Assembly (NCBI GenBank): GCA_964017235.1
Contig: OZ024938.1
Location: 45,978,332-46,042,331 of the forward strand
Direction: 5' to 3'
Length of the DNA stretch: 64,000 nucleotides
DNA from: Sabellastarte sp. h YS-2021
Taxonomy: Eukaryota > Annelida > Polychaeta > Sabellida > Sabellidae
The notes below the pieces were generated by a model. That model was not told where the DNA came from and ran no database searches. It was given only the letters and a program-made list of their open reading frames with translations. A program made the translations under genes and the position numbers. The number at the start of each line of letters is the position of its first letter. Within the stretch, counting starts at the first letter, position 1. Shown piece by piece: positions 33,400 through 46,460 of this stretch.

Positions 33400-35980
33400 A
33401 AAATTAGTTTATTTATCTCCATAAATCTTAACAATATTGACACAAATAAAAAATATGTGCAAGTGTGAGAGAATATTCTTAAAAGCAAATTACTCAAAAC
33501 CTGCAAAATGCCAAGCAAGGCATGAATATCAAACAGCGAGAGACAAATTTGATAAAGCTTTGCATAAAAAATAAACGCAACTATGACATACGTAATAAAT
33601 GACATTGAAACTGTAAATACTATAAATCCAAAAGAATTCTAGTAACATATTAAATATTTAGAGCCAAACAAGAAACAACAAATCCCTACAATGGTTAAAG
33701 TTAATAAAACTATACAACAGACAAAAAGTCTGCACTTGATAAGTGGAAATCTGATTTTGAAAAACTGTACAACAAACCAAGTCAAGCTGAAAATTTTGAC
33801 ATTCACTTTTATCGATAAATTTTACAGCAAAAAAAAGCTTTTTAGAACAACCATTATATTTAAACTTTGAAATTCCCAATGATTCATTAAACAAACCAAT
33901 TATGTATGATGAAGTTGAAAAAGTTTTAAATAAATTAAAAAGTAACAAGTCAGCCAGTTAGAATAACATACCAAATGAAGTTATAAAAAACATATCTGTT
34001 TATGTATTACTTGTGAAGTCCTTTCAAAAATGTTTTGACAGCAGTCTTGTCCCATCCATTTGGCTTAAATCAATTGTTACCCTGATTCCAAAGAGTGGAA
34101 CAAAAGACCCACTGCACCATTAAATTATTGTAGTATCAGTCTTCTGTCATGTTTATCTAAAGTTTGCTCCTCTTTATTAAATAATAGAATTTTACTGTAC
34201 TGTAATATGTCAGATTTCTCGGAGGAACATATTTTTTCTCTGACAACCCTAAAAAAATCAATTTACAAAATCAAAGACAGTATTTACATCTTTTATTGAC
34301 TTACTAAGAGTGTTTGATTGAGCTGATAGGGATCTATTTATGTATCGGCTGTTGAGCTATGGAATAAATGGTAAAATTTACAAAGATATAAAATCTCTTA
34401 AAAAATGTTTCATGTGTGCGTCTTAATCAAAATGTAACTGACTGGTTTCCAGTGACATCAGGAGTAAAACAGGGAGATAATCTTTCACCAACACCTTTTT
34501 GCATTTATATCAATTATCTTTAGAGACATTAAAAAGAAAAAAACATTGGTATTAAAGTGAATGGTCAAAATATATGTATGCTTTTAATATTGTTTTATTA
34601 GTCGAAAATGAAAAAGATCTCTGACTTTGTTAAGTACAACCCATGAACCCAAAAGTAAAATAATGCACTTTAGACAAAATAGGAAACAACAATAAAATTT
34701 CCAATTTAAGTATGGAAGTACCACACTTGAATACTGCCAATATTACAAATACTTGGGATTATATCTTGATGCTGACCTTAACTTTGATAATGGTATTAAA
34801 ACTCTTGCTGATTCAGGAGGCCGGGCATTCGGTGCTGTGATATCCAAGTTAAAACATCTTAAATATGTTAGATACAAAACATTTACCACTATATTTAACT
34901 CACAAATTGCAACTATCTTAGGTTACTCTTCATCTATTTGATAAAAAAGCTCCAGAATGCGGTGTCATTCATTACATGATTTTATGCTGATTCCAGCTCT
35001 AAATGGAAAAATGGGTTGGTTGCCAGTAAATTAAGAAGATACACATTTTGACTGTGGAATAGATGAATAAAAATGGAAAATAATCGTCTAACAAAATCAA
35101 TATTCCTGTGGGACTATGAAGATACTCAATCAAGTTGGTTCAAAAATGTAAAGAAAATTTTTAGTAAACTTAATTTTGATAATGAATATAATCTGGAGCA
35201 AATTGTTGACATTGAAAACGCAAAGACTAATTTGTTTAAACTTGCAGAACATGAATGGAAGCAAGGTGTTGAATCAAAACTAAAGTTAAGACTTTGTAAA
35301 ACTTACATGCCACGATATAAACATGCCCTTCTTTCACAGTTTAGAACTTGAGTATTACCCTTACATATAGAAACTGGAAGATACCACCTCATTAAAGATT
35401 CACAAACTAAAAATATAGAAAGCTTAACATTGAAGAAAGAACATGCCTTATTTGTAATACAGAATCTGTGGAAGATGAAATTTACTTCCTTTATAAATGT
35501 TGTATATTTAAGGAGCCAAGAGAAGTAATGTTAAATGCGATATGTCTTAAAGTAAAAAAAAATGAAAGTTTGAATGATCAAGAAAAATTTTATATTGTGT
35601 TAAGAATTTTTTTGGAATTTGTTAATTGATTACTTAAAGACATCCTGGAATATTAGACAAAGTAGAGCCAACAGATAAATTCATAGAATTTTTATATTTT
35701 CTTGAAAGTTGAATTTAATACTTAATCTGTCATTATTGTTATTGTTGTTGCTACCATCCGGTTACTACCACCTTTTCCACATTTAAATTAAATGTATTTG
35801 TGTTTCATAACCAATTATGTAGTTATAACATGTTCAACCAACAAATGAAATACTATATGTATTTGACGTGACTTATAAGCTTATTAGGGGTTGGGCAATT
35901 AGTTTTATTTTAAAACATGTTTTTTTGTGAATTGTATGTCATTATGATACATAAATAAAAATAAATAAAACATAATACAG
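33400..35980 (+). mobile_element. Dead LINE (non-LTR) retrotransposon
   Basis: Successive pieces of a LINE ORF2 are seen with many stops and shifts: a linker (ARDKFDKALHKK at about 33540), KSNKSAS..NNIPNEVIKN (about 33940), a palm block (FIDLLRVFD.ADRDLFMYRL at about 34290), SGVKQGDNLSP (about 34455), a YADD site now reading YAFN (34577-34588), YLGLYLDADLNFD (about 34745) and a C-terminal Cys motif ICNTESVEDEIYFLYKC (about 35445). It ends in an ATAAA-type short repeat (35946-35972), typical of LINE 3' ends. The clade is not assigned. Confidence 0.82.
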
Positions 35981-35999
35981 CATTCAGTATTTAAAAGTG

Positions 36000-37850
36000 A
36001 CGTACAACCTCACTGATGTTGGAAACAGCCAAATTTGTGTTTATAGTTGTAGTGCGCACCTTTAAATGCAACTGTGTTGAAGAAATACTATTCAATATTT
36101 TTAAAGGTTGATTCAAACTATTGTAAAGCTATTCTTTACTTCATTACTTCACTAGGTTGTTGAAATCATAAGCTTATACCCTTCCCGTCAATTAATGTGA
36201 TTTAGTAAGTCACAATTATGCTTATAAACCTTTACTAAATAATCTTGTTAAAACATAATAATTAAAGAATGATTACCTAACAAATATTGCTTGATATTTA
36301 TAATAATGTATTATCGTAATGTATAAGTTTTTCAGTCAAAACTTATTACAATCCATTACAATAAATTAAAATACAAATTACACACATTTCAATCAATACG
36401 AATTGCTGAATATACAAATCATATCAAGTGATCACATGTAACCGTTGCTTACCAAGAATTTTACACTGAAGAAATTCCATTTACTTGGCATTCATAACAC
36501 TAATAACAAGCTTTATTTACATTTAAGTTTCCAGTGGGCTATATCCTAAGACCAAGTCGCATGACTTTTCTTGTTGTCTACAATTTCTAATGGTAAAAAA
36601 ATAATAGTACAAAATGGATAACCAGGTATCTACAGATCCACAAGATTTGTCCAGCTGTCTCTCTTTTGCAAAGTCTCATTGAGAACTTAGCTGCAAATTG
36701 GCAATGTATTAAGGCATTCACTGTGGCCAAGCTTATGTTCTCAAAGCACCAATATCGACAACCCACCATAGTCACAATCAGTGCCTCAGTTTTCTGAAGA
36801 TGTTATCAGAAAAGTTCTCTGCGTTCACACTATGTTTTCCCTTTGTGTAAAGCCACCAACGTTAAATAATCACCAACCTTTTAACGAATTTCATACGAAC
36901 TTATTTGTGATATATTATCTTCCCTTTTGTTCCATTTTATACATCAGAGTCTGGATGTATCAAATAGCAATGGAGAAATGTAGTTGTCATTATTTATATA
37001 GGGGTGGACAGTCCGCCACCTATAAGACGATGATGTACTCTCTGGAACATTACTTAAATCCCCGTTCACGCTTCTGTGGAAAGATGCCCCAGTTTTATTA
37101 TCTGCTCGAAAATTTGTCTATAAAATAGAAAAAAAAATAACCGAAGTGTTGGGAAGCCAAAACAGTATATACTGAATCTTGTGTTTTGCCTTTAGGAGTG
37201 ATAACATTTTTTAAAAAAGCATCAGAATGGATTTTTACTTTTATTATCTTTTATTACTCCCACAATAAGTAGAACATGTTCATATTTTCGTAAAATAATG
37301 TAAAATAGTAGTATTGAGGTTTTACAGATTATGTTTTCTGTACTAAGTCGTGATAATGAGGTGATCTTGTGAGAATAAGATCAGTTTGTTATTATGAGAT
37401 TATGACATGCTCACAATGTAATCATCATGTATCAAGACCTCCCTGCGCATGACTTAGAGTATAACATAATCCTGCAATGTCCAAATTCAAGCTCTGTAAG
37501 ATAGTGTACTACTGGAATGATTAATATTTATCGTTTGGAAGATGAGTTTGTCTGACCATTAGGTGCAATCTTGATGAAATGGTTACAGGAATTGTATAAT
37601 TCTACCACATACAGTGTAACTACAAAGGGATTCAACAACCAAACATCTCATGAATGTCGTATTGTAAACATTTGTTACATTGATGCAGGAAGATGAGTCT
37701 AAAATAAGACAAAATAAGGTTAACCATGCAATAATTTTTAGGACATTTTGTTCCACAAGTTTATAGCTGGAATATCAGTCACCTTTGGAAGTTGGGGTAG
37801 AATTCTCAAGCCATGCATGAATCTTATTCTATGGCCTTTGTTTCGGGCAG
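36000..37850. other. No gene or clear repeat seen
   Basis: AT-rich with only short, isolated frames (up to 115 codons) that show no splice support or known motif. Confidence 0.5.
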
Positions 37851-37951
37851 GGGGGCCACGGTGGCAGAGTGGGAACACTCTCACCTCCCACCTCTGAGGC
37901 CGGGGTTTGATTCCCGGCACGGCCTCAAGTGGGAAAGCTGGTAGTTGCTTG
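37851..37951 (+). mobile_element. SINE head fragment
   Basis: GGGCCACGGTGGCAGAGTGG through GGGAAAGCTGGTAGTTGCTT, nearly identical to the head of the 11500 copy, then cut off. Confidence 0.85.
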
Positions 37952-37959
37952 ACTATATG

Positions 37960-38360
37960 ATATGATGAATGGCTGTATTAAAGTAATTATACTAATTGGT
38001 GCCACTGCCTTAGGCACCTTTTACACGTATCAGATACATTTGCATAAATACACAGCTTGGGTGGACAAACGTGAGGGAGAAAGTGGGGGGGGGGGGATTG
38101 GTAGTTGAAAAGGTAGTTGTTTCGGGCTCAGCTGTGATTGTAAGTTTCAAATCACAGAAGACAGAGAACTACTTAAAAGTGATGGACCTCCTGTTACACA
38201 GAAAAATGATATGAAACATTGACTCATACAGCACTGAATGCATAAGATTTGTGCAATGCCAATTATAGTGATTCTATTTAATCACAACTGTGGCGTTACA
38301 ATATGTCCAAATTTAGGAGGTTTTTTTTACTTTCGGGTGGAATAATGCTTTTATTAGGCA
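37960..38360 (+). repeat. Diverged direct repeat, copy 1
   Basis: TATTAAAGTAATT..TTGGTGCCACT, TATCAGATACATTTGC, GGGAGAA and AATATGTCCAAA recur in order at 38639-38880. Confidence 0.65.
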
Positions 38361-38638
38361 CTTTGTAGTGCTTTTGACCTAAACACTAGTACTCCCACTT
38401 GCCATTTGAGAGTTACATCCCATATTGGCCATGTTCATTGACCAAGTTCCAACAATTGTTGACTTGACTGTAAAAGTTCTTTTTTGACAAACTGAGTAAA
38501 TGGAAATTACAGACAATTTCAATATATCATAGGATGGTTAACTTTCGTCCTGTATAGCACCCACGACTCATTAGGGAAAATTATTTTAGTTTCAATAAGT
38601 GTTTTTCTTTGTAAAGTGAGCAGACGGGATGACTCTCT

Positions 38639-38880
38639 AATATGATAACTGACTCTATTAAAGTAATTGCGTTAATTAGTGCCACTTAGCTAGGCACTGT
38701 TCGCAGCTATCAGATACATTTGCTTAAACAAACAGCTGTGGTTGAAAAATATCAGGGAGAAGGGTCGAGCCAATTTTCATCATTCTAAAACCATCAGTGC
38801 AGCTTCCACAATATGTCCAAAATTGGAAGTTTATTTACTCTGGGATGGATAAATGTTTTTATTATGACGTTGTAATGTAT
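38639..38880 (+). repeat. Diverged direct repeat, copy 2
   Basis: Shorter, diverged copy of 37960-38360; it lacks part of the middle. Confidence 0.65.
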
Positions 38881-39990
38881 AAGTATATAATTCCGAATGT
38901 ATAAAATGCTATATAATGGCTATATTATGACATATTCATCTCAGTTAAACAAAACTACAACATTATTTCTCATAACGTTTTAATGTTTACATCAAACGTT
39001 ATGAGAGCAGGTGAAGTTATGAGACGTTATAGACTAGAAAGAAAAATAATTTGTAATTCCGAAACTACAATCGAGCAATGGTTTAATACATTCCTGCGAC
39101 TCTGTCACGTGACTCTATCATGTCACTCTAGCTTGAATCCTTCCTTATTTAAGGGTGTTATATCATTATCATATAATATATTGATATTTTCGTAAAGAGA
39201 TTAAACACACCCTATTATCCGGAGCCACTTGCTATGGATAATTAGTATTGGGAATAAGTTGTTGATTTTTTGTTAATATTGAAATAACTACATGCGTTGC
39301 ACCATATTTTATAAAATAGTGCCAAAACGGAGAAGTCCGAACAGGGTACTAAGTTTAACAGAAACTGAGATTTGATTATGATTATTTTCTTGGACATTAC
39401 TCTTGGCACAAAGGAAACCTTTCAGTCACAAAATGGAAAACACACAGGAAGGCTATCTTGTATGTGTTTCCAGGCATTGGAAGGTCCACTAGATGCACTT
39501 AGCTTGGTTTCCTATTACAGTCAGTTATGAGCAGAGTAACAAAGGTTCTTACACTTTTCCAATTGGTGTGATGTGTCGCTTTGCAATTAATTTGCCAGGT
39601 CTAGTAATTCCACTAATTCCATTGTCATAATTTTGCCCACCACTTATATGTGGAATTGTGGTAAAATGCATCAGTGGCTCAGTTTTTGATAATCACTGCA
39701 TTGTATCTGTCTAGTGTGGTCACAGGTTTGGGCTCCTCCTCCTCTCAATGCCAAAGTTTCATATGATGAATTTTAAGTTTCTAAGCAGCCTATTCATAAC
39801 CTTTCATATGTTCTTTAAATAAACACTCAATTAAAATAATCTCCCTCATTGCGGTAGTATTGTATGTTACTGAAAATCATGTCTGATTATTCTTCAAACA
39901 AAGGATCAAATGTTGATATTAAATATCTGGGATAAAACACACATCTTCTGTGTTTGCTTTTACTGTATTGTATTTCTAAATTAACTAAAC

Positions 39991-40373
39991 CCAGGGGTCC
40001 GTTTCACCTAGGGTCTTAGACTTAACCTAGACTTAAATCCTGGGCTGAACTTAAATCTAAGCCTTTTGTCTTATCTTTGATAAAATGCATTGCATCCACA
40101 TAAAACATAAACAAACTAATCAAGGGATGTGTCCAAAATGTTTATATTTTTATTTTAGGCATCTGAAATTATGAAGTGAAAAAAATTTACTATGGCCATA
40201 TTTAAGGCCTTGATTACAAAAATTAAGCTCACGCACAGGGAGACTTAGCCAAAACTTAGACTAAGCAGTTTTGGAAAACCCTCTAAGACCACAGAGTTAG
40301 CCTGAGTTTAAGACAAAAGTCTTAACTTTAAGTCTAAGTCTGAACTAATTCCTTTTGTGAAAAAGGCCCCTGG
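39991..40373. mobile_element. MITE with CCAGGGG(T/C)C ends
   Basis: Ends CCAGGGGTCCGTTTCAC and the complement of CCAGGGGCCTTTTTCAC. The interior carries inverted TAGACTTA/TAAGTCTA motifs, the same design as the elements at 4488 and 20321. Confidence 0.7.
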
Positions 40374-40499
40374 TCAAATGTAATAACCAACATGGAAAAG
40401 CAACCACATTTAGGGTATTAACAGCTTGTAGGTACTTTTGAACGCTTAGAATACTACAGAACTTCCTTCACTGACACAGGCAGAGGGTGGAAGATTTTG

Positions 40500-40805
40500 T
40501 TCCTATGCCTTTCTGTACTTTTATGGCGCTTAATCTTTGACAGGTAGACTAGAAGGTGCAACACCAGAATCCAATGCAAAAAAGTCGTCATTCCATAGTC
40601 GTTGCCAAGTCCATTACCACGGAGAAACCACATATAGTGTATGCTCAGTTGGAAATAAATTTTTGAAGAGATACGATTTTAACCTTTCTCTGAAAAAGGT
40701 GAGAGTTGGGGCAGAACAGACCCCATCGGTTTAATCATTCTCACCTGTGGGAGCATCAAAAGCAAAGCAAGCTGTGGCCAAAGAGTTTTTTGGATTTATA
40801 TACAG
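40500..40805 (+). repeat. Dispersed repeat (family of 49145)
   Basis: Shares TCTGTACTTTTATGGCGCTT, GCAACACCAG, GAGAGTTGGGGCAGAACA and GTGGGAGCATCAAAA in order with 49145-49455. Confidence 0.7.
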
Positions 40806-41539
40806 ATGGATAGAATTAAGGAACCTCTAAGAACCTTTCATATAATAGAAGGTTCCTGCTATAGAAAAGACGCATTGCCTCTCTCAGGGTCAAAGGTCAA
40901 AAGTGGAAAGCTAGCTTACCTTACAGATTGTAAAATTCAGTTAAGCAACAAGGTTAAATTTGGCCCATTGCTGAACTTCAGTGATGAGACAGGTACTCAA
41001 AATGCTAATTCATGAAAGTTTGGTGATTAAACATCGTGATCTCTAGAAGAGCGAGCCTTGCAGGTGCACTAAAATTTATGATGTTCTGGCGACAAAAAAT
41101 ATTCCGATTTCTGATACATCCCATACCTGGGGTAGAACTCAGATGGTCACCCATCAAGATACTAATGTAACCCATTGCTGCTTCACTTCAGTGATGAGAT
41201 GGGTACTTATTGTGCTAAACAACAATTCTTGAAAGTCTGGTGGCAAAACCAAAGTAACAAAAAAGTAGTCTTTAGAAGTGTGAGCCTCGCTGGAGCTTGA
41301 AGTTAAAACAGTATTTACACCTTACTGGATTGGCCAATACGACCAGCCCTTAAGAGATTATTTTGGAACAATCTTAAAATACCCTAGTCTGATTCACCAT
41401 TTTAAGATTGAAACCCATGAGGATATTTTAGCAATTTAAACAAGAATTTTTTCTAAAAATACCATATCACGAAGAACTGAGTGGAGGATTGTACTAAGTG
41501 AACTTGATTTGGAGTGAAGGCGGAAACCATTCTACATTG

Positions 41540-41850
41540 ATTGTTTCTTATTACCTCCGACAAAGAGGTTATGTTTTTGCCTGGGTTTGTTTGTGGATTT
41601 GTGAGTTTGTTTGTGAACAAGATAACTCAAAAACTTATGGACACATTTTGATGAAATTTTCAGGATATGTCTGAAAAGATAACAGGAAGAAATTATTCAA
41701 TTTTGGGAGTAATCCAAATTACTGGATCTTCTGGATGAATGAAATGTAATTTTTAAAGACAGATAACTTAAAAGTTATGGACGGACTTTGATGAAATTTT
41801 ACAGGATATGTGCTCCCTTGGCGGAGGTCTGCGCTCTCGGAGTGCTCTTG
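41540..41850 (+). repeat. CCTCCGACAAAGAGG...TTTGTTTG...CGGAGG repeat element
   Basis: Begins TTACCTCCGACAAAGAGGTT, then a GTTTGTTTG run. An internal 141-bp direct repeat carries GATAACT.AAAA.TTATGGAC and TTTGATGAAATTTT. It ends CCTTGGCGGAGGTCTGCGCT. The end motif recurs at 20082-20108. Confidence 0.65.
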
Positions 41851-41999
41851 TTAATGTTTGTTACCCAAGCATAAATTCTGTAACATATCACACAATTAAT
41901 ATGCTAGTGATTATAGTCAACATAGGTCTGTAATATATACCGTTGATTGCGATCAAAAGAGTTGTGAATTCTCTTAGATTAAGATTTACTATTGTATTG

Positions 42000-43900
42000 T
42001 AAAAAGAAGAAAGAGAACAGAGAGAGAGAGAGTAACACCGGGAGAGTTCACACAGATGGGTCTAACACAATAATTAACAAAAGATATTGACGGATTGTTG
42101 TGTCTCTGTTGACAGCACTTGACAAGGTCCTTGCAGGGACTGGAGGCCCCTTCATCCAGACACTTGACAGAACCAACTTAAACACATGTGACTGCCATCT
42201 CGGGGAAGGTAAGAAAGTATGAACCTAGCGACGTGAACTCCCAGAGAGACTTATGTTATGTTGTGTTTATCAATTCTTAGTGCCAGGGTTTGTAGTGTGA
42301 GTTCTAACTTAGTCATTGGATGGTCCAATATTTCGTAGCCTCATGTGTTTGTGTGTTAATTAAGTTAGTAAAGGTTTTTCGAAACACATCTTCAATGAAA
42401 TGGTGACCAATCAACTTTCTGGAAACGTTACTACCAGTGCAATCAGTCATCGTACAGGCAAGATACAGAGAACTAATATATGCTGACCAACTTAAACAAA
42501 TGGTTGGTCTAGGGGTTTATTTTTCCTGTGGACAATCTATTATATGTTGAACCTGTTAATCACTGAGGCCTCATAACACTAAGTGAAACATGCCCAGTAA
42601 CTCTCGTCTGACTGATATTTCGTCATACATGATAAAGTTAAGAGCTAGGTCTTATTATAGAGTGAAACAACTGTATAAAGCCAACAGTGGGAAGGCAATT
42701 GATTAAATTTTAGACTCGTTAATCACCGAGACCTCATAGCTAAAAGGTCACAAAGTTGGGGTTTTACGTCCTGTTCAACAGCCAGGGTCATATTGGGACA
42801 GGTCCTCAGCATTGCCACTTGTGGAGGTTGAACTCACACAAAAGTGGCAGCCGGAGAATAGATGCCAAACGTGCTAACCATGGCCACAAGGCCACTGAGG
42901 ACCTCCCGAGGCCTCACAGCACATAAGTGTCATAAGCCCAATTACTCTCTTCTGATCCCTACTTTTATTAGCCAGGTATTATGAAGCCGAGTGAGACTAT
43001 GATCAGTGAAGATCCATAAATCATGAAATGTATAGTTCAATACTAGATCTTAGTAAAAAGTGTTGAATATAACACCAGGGGTCTTCTGCGTTGAACTGGT
43101 ATTAACTCAATGTCCTGAAAAAGATATCAGAATTGATAAAAAACAACAATGCTGGAAAAAAATAACAACATAAAGATGAGTTAATAACATCATCACAGAC
43201 CCGTGGTAAAGGTTGCAGTGACCTGGTTTAGAATCTCTTACCATAGTGATCAAATCACGATTAATGGCTAACCGTGTCAACCAGCAAGGTTTCTTCTCTA
43301 CAGTGACAATGTGTGCACGGGCCGAGGTTATAGCCAGAATTATAATAAATCCTTATTTTCTTTTTTTTTTCAAATTGACTAATACATTGTTATCCTTCTC
43401 TAGGCCTGGGAGGCGTCTCTCATTACATTCAGTGTTTGTCTTTACAAATATTTTATGTAAATATGTAACTATATAGGTTACTTTAGGGTGATCTTACTGT
43501 GATCTTAGTTATGGGAACAATCAGACACAATACACCTCCAGAAAATGTTGAAGCTAAAACAAACGACAAAGGAAGCTTATAATTTCATTAAGAAGGATAA
43601 CAATATATTAGTCAATTTGAAGGGGAAAAAAAAGGATTTATTAGAATTCTGGCTATAAGCTCGCCCCTAGCACACATAATGACCTGGGCCAAATAAATCA
43701 AAATAGGTTCAAACTATACAATTAAGGTTTTTATAAAACAATAAAAAGGGTGACCTTAACGCAAAATGATAAAAAAAGATCATAAAAAATAACACGTTAC
43801 ATGCATTACATAGACAAAGAGTTGAGGAGATAAGAAAACGGTAACCTAAACATTAACATTCAGAAATAAAAAATAACAACCCCTTTACAAATATTTGTAA
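42000..43900. other. No gene seen apart from a SINE
   Basis: A GA-rich patch (GAGAGAGAGAG at about 42022) and the SINE at 42755; otherwise no structure I can name. Confidence 0.45.
42755..42905 (-). mobile_element. SINE, reverse orientation
   Basis: GTTTTACGTCCTGTTCAACA at the tail side and GCCACAAGGCCACTGAGGAC at the head side; relative of the 27128 copy. Confidence 0.75.
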
Positions 43901-43914
43901 TTTGTAACTTTATA

Positions 43915-44139
43915 GAGTAAGAAATCTAAAATTCGCCACATATCTAAAATTCGCCACATGTGAAAATACTAATAAAATAAATGAATTGTGGTGAGATTTG
44001 TTGACTGGATAGTAAATTAAGGCTTTTTGAACTGAAAAATACTAATTTTTGGACAAAAACATCATTTTCTTCATAAAATTAACTAAGGTTTTAGAGGTGG
44101 CGAATTTTAGATTCCTGGCGAATTTTAGATTTCTTACTC
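43915..44139. mobile_element. TA-flanked MITE, 225 bp
   Basis: Ends GAGTAAGAAATCTAAAATTC and its complement, flanked by TA dinucleotides. TCTAAAATTCGCCAC occurs twice in each arm. Confidence 0.85.
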
Positions 44140-44215
44140 TAATACTAAAAACCATTCAGTATGCTGCTTGTCATATTGTTTGTCAAAAAGATGACATTAA
44201 CACAACACTTTAGTC
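44140..44215 (+). mobile_element. Tiny LINE-like fragment
   Basis: LKTIQYAACHIVCQKDD resembles the LQ.VQNAAARLV...K.D helix of LINE reverse transcriptases. It abuts the TA-flanked MITE at 43915. Very short, so tentative. Confidence 0.3.
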
Positions 44216-44479
44216 GTGCCAAATTGATTAGTTGAGAGTTTGTTGTGTTATCTTTTTTTTTAACGAAACAGCATTTCCAGGGTATCTCCTCTTTTTTTCT
44301 GTTAGTATTCAATATTTTTAATATATGTATGGCCCATGGACCATTTTCAATAAGGCACAACACTTTATCCATATCTACCTTTGCCCCTTCACCCCACCGG
44401 AATAGGGTAATTATGTGCTTTTTGTCTGTTCTATTTGTCTGCGTGAAAACCTCAAAGACAAAACATTTAGATATTTTTA

Positions 44480-44620
44480 CACTCTGTGTGGTCTACTGGT
44501 GGCGCTGTCCTCAACACGTGATCGTATGCAGATATCGAATCCAGTTTTTTGGGACAATATCCACAAGCATGACTTTAAAAAAATAAAATTTATCAACTAA
44601 GGGTCATAAGATTGTAATCA
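44480..44620 (+). repeat. Dispersed repeat pair member
   Basis: TGTGTGGTCTAC.., TTTTTTGG.ACAA.ATC..CAAGCA and ATC..CTAAGGGTCAT resemble 47765-47900. Confidence 0.5.
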
Positions 44621-45155
44621 AGTGGGCTACACTTTGCCTTTGGGGGTCTTTCTTGTTGACCCTTACACTTACTCGACCTTGCCAAGGTTATTGAAGCTCT
44701 CGTTTCACCCTTTGACTTTGAGGTTAAAACATTTATTGCATGCTAACCTGGTTTGGAAAAAAGGTTAATAAATTTACAATTCCCGCAACTACTATGCACT
44801 GGTGTGAATTGACTATGAATGCCTAGGCACAGAATGATTGCAACAAAGTATCTGCACAATTTGAATGTAATAAACTCCAAGCATTGGACATTGTATGTAC
44901 TATCCCTTTTTAAGTACAAGCTCTAGCGAGGCTTATGCTTCTAGGGATCATTTTTTTTGTCTCTGGGCCTTCATTAATTGTGGCGTAGTGTGGTGAGTGC
45001 CTGTCTCTTCACTGAAGTTAAGCAGCAATGGGCTAGTACCGTGATGGGTGACTGCTTCAGTGCACTACTTGTGTCTCTGATGGCTTTTTTACTTGCGCTA
45101 GTGGACCAAAAAAACCTTTTCCGCCTTGTTATTATTTTACTGTTCAACCATGATA

Positions 45156-45275
45156 GGTCATTGTTAGTACATGTTAAAATGGCAATGTTCCACTAGGGTC
45201 ATTGTTAGTACACCTTAAAATGGCAATGTTCCACTAGGGTCATTGTTAGTACACGTTAAAATGGCAATGTTCCAC
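45156..45275 (+). repeat. 41-bp tandem repeat, 3 copies
   Basis: Unit GGTCATTGTTAGTACA..TTAAAATGGCAATGTTCCAC repeats at 45156, 45197 and 45238 with one or two differences. Confidence 0.93.
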
Positions 45276-46234
45276 AAATAAATAGGACATTATTACACTA
45301 ATTGTTACAAAGATTACACACAGGTTATATTCAAAACTGTAACCATATTTGAAACATTTAGCTTCAAATTAGCAATTTATTGGATCCTTGACCTATGGGG
45401 TGTGTTTTTTATTGGCAACTTTTGAGGATAAATAAAACATCTTTTAATTATGAAGAAACAAAGTATTAAGAAAATGGAAGTAATAAATGTTATTAATGTC
45501 AGTATATGGTAATTTTATTATATTAAGTTATAATAAACCAAAACTCATTGCTTGGAGTATTCTCGTGATTTTCTTCATATTTAAAGTGACAAGTGAATCG
45601 TCTAAAGAAGTTAAATTTACACCTCTATAAAACATGAACACATATGTCAAAATAAAATGAAACAAACAAACAACACGTTCTGCTTATACTTATTGCTGCT
45701 GTTAAATAATGTTTTACATCACACAATTTAGAATAATATTCTGAGGTTTTATTTTTTTAAATTTTGATTACTTATACCATTTTACAGACAAATATGAACA
45801 TTTATTGTAATAAATACAGAAAGCTTTAAATGAATTCTTTACCTTTAAAAGTATTTTACTCCAATCTGATTTCAGTCGTCTGCCTTTTCTCACTTGTAGG
45901 GCGTTGAAATTGATGTTTTACATGTTTGATTTGTAGTCAATTTATAAAACAACTCTCGCCTGGAGCTTCACAATCGTTAACCACCCCACCCCAGTAACTC
46001 AACCGGGTCTTCAGTATCCACCTTTTAAATAAAGTTTCTGAACTGTAAATGTTTTCATTGAATTTTTTTTATAAATGTATTATCTTAACAAACACCATCG
46101 ATTTGTCGATTAAATATATTCCATAAAATGTATCTGCATATTCCATAAAATGTATCTGCAACTCCTGCATACCGCACCCCTAAAATATAACCCATGTATC
46201 CACATAATCAAGTATTCAATGTCCAAGACGCTGA

Positions 46235-46460
46235 ATTTCATTTCATTTTAATGTAAGTGAGTTTAACTTCGCTTTCAACCAATTGTATAGGTTGTATCAT
46301 GATGGATAGTTTTAACAGCGGAGGAAACTAGTTGGTCAAGATGCTACACTGTAAACAGCTGGGCATCAGTAAGTAACTACCCACTTTCCCACATAGGGTC
46401 CGGGGTTTAAACTGCAGACCTCAGAGGTAGTAGGCTAGTGTGTTACCCACTACACAAAAG
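46235..46460 (-). mobile_element. SINE, reverse orientation
   Basis: Tail CGCTTTCAACCAATTG, middle AAGTAACTACCCACTTTCCC, head side CAGACCTCAGAGGTAG..GTGTTACCCACTAC. Confidence 0.72.

Noticed and set aside
36781..37128. 115-codon plus-strand frame
   Set aside because: No recognisable domain, no splice or promoter support, and skewed composition; treated as chance.
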